From an uncultured Flavobacteriales bacterium (lineage in GTDB: Bacteria; Bacteroidota; Bacteroidia; Flavobacteriales; UBA7430), in the NCBI GenBank assembly GCA_913041775.1, contig CAJWJW010000102.1, positions 1-5,528 of the forward strand: a DNA stretch of 5,528 nucleotides. The letters run 5' to 3'. Numbering within the stretch: position 1 is the first letter of the stretch; each line of letters starts with the position of its first letter. The translations under genes and the position numbers were made by a program. Shown in pieces: positions 5,498-5,528 of this stretch. Below the pieces are notes generated by a model. It saw only the letters and a list, made by a program, of their open reading frames with translations. It was not told the DNA's origin and did no database searches.

Positions 5498-5528
5498 TCC
5501 AGTTTTCTCTCAATTTCTTTTTAAATAA
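5490..5528 (-). CDS. Possible last codons of an upstream gene, partial
   Basis: From the window edge the minus strand reads LFKKKLRENWMC and then TAA at 5492-5490, 22 bases before the TTG start of the fusion gene. The lysine-rich, stop-terminated reading and the operon-like spacing would fit the C-terminus of a gene transcribed with the ABC exporter. Twelve residues are too few to name a family, and the reading could be accidental. Confidence 0.25.
   Translation of the reverse strand, partial: LFKKKLRENWMC

Noticed and set aside
5106..5528. Plus-strand open frame of 140 codons with several hydrophobic stretches
   Set aside because: It is the antisense shadow of the ABC exporter membrane segments, reaches the window edge without a stop, has no family resemblance, and the minus-strand reading has clear motifs.
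1..5528. CRISPR array, toxin-antitoxin pair, phage defence operon or other new system
   Set aside because: No regularly spaced repeats, paired small genes, nuclease or transposase motifs were found; the intact genes are housekeeping or widely distributed families.

Overview
The window looks like chromosome from a member of the Bacteroidota, most likely Flavobacteriia. It is AT-rich. Two genes carry promoter boxes of the TAnnTTTG type used by the Bacteroidota primary sigma factor. The protein families also fit that group: a TruA paralogue with an RTDAKVSA motif, and a non-catalytic M16 protein with a C-terminal lipoprotein-like tail domain. No rRNA, tRNA, CRISPR array or intact insertion sequence is visible.

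Layout: (1) Positions 1-709, minus strand: the first 236 codons of a TruA-family tRNA pseudouridine synthase, cut by the window edge. (2) Positions 710-993: non-coding, holding a probable truA promoter and a few weak repeats. (3) Positions 994-1156, plus strand: a decayed 5' end of an MBL-fold metallohydrolase gene, readable only across two frameshifts. (4) Positions 1157-1618, plus strand: an intact DUF1456 (YehS-like) gene starting exactly where the MBL remnant ends. (5) Positions 1619-1807: a gap between convergent genes, with a weak terminator. (6) Positions 1808-3082, minus strand: full-length rarA (mgsA), a replication-fork recombination AAA+ ATPase, with its own promoter at 3102-3131. 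(7) Positions 3111-3149: a strong intrinsic terminator overlapping that promoter. (8) Positions 3176-5467, minus strand: one long open frame joining the first ~165 residues of an ABC exporter (two membrane segments, no ATPase domain) to the last ~600 residues of a periplasmic-type non-catalytic M16 peptidase homologue. (9) Positions 5468-5528: leader of that frame, perhaps with the last codons of an upstream gene.

The genes do not form one pathway. truA and rarA are housekeeping genes and DUF1456 is of unknown function. The unusual part is the ABC-M16 chimera. Both halves are recognisable, the frame stays open through the join, and the join lies on a short residue stretch (GDLL) that both families plausibly share. 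This fits an in-frame deletion between two genes on the same strand, or an assembly chimera. I infer that it removed the exporter's ATPase, the peptidase homologue's signal peptide and probably genes in between. With the MBL remnant, the window holds two broken genes. I see no convincing new multi-gene system.
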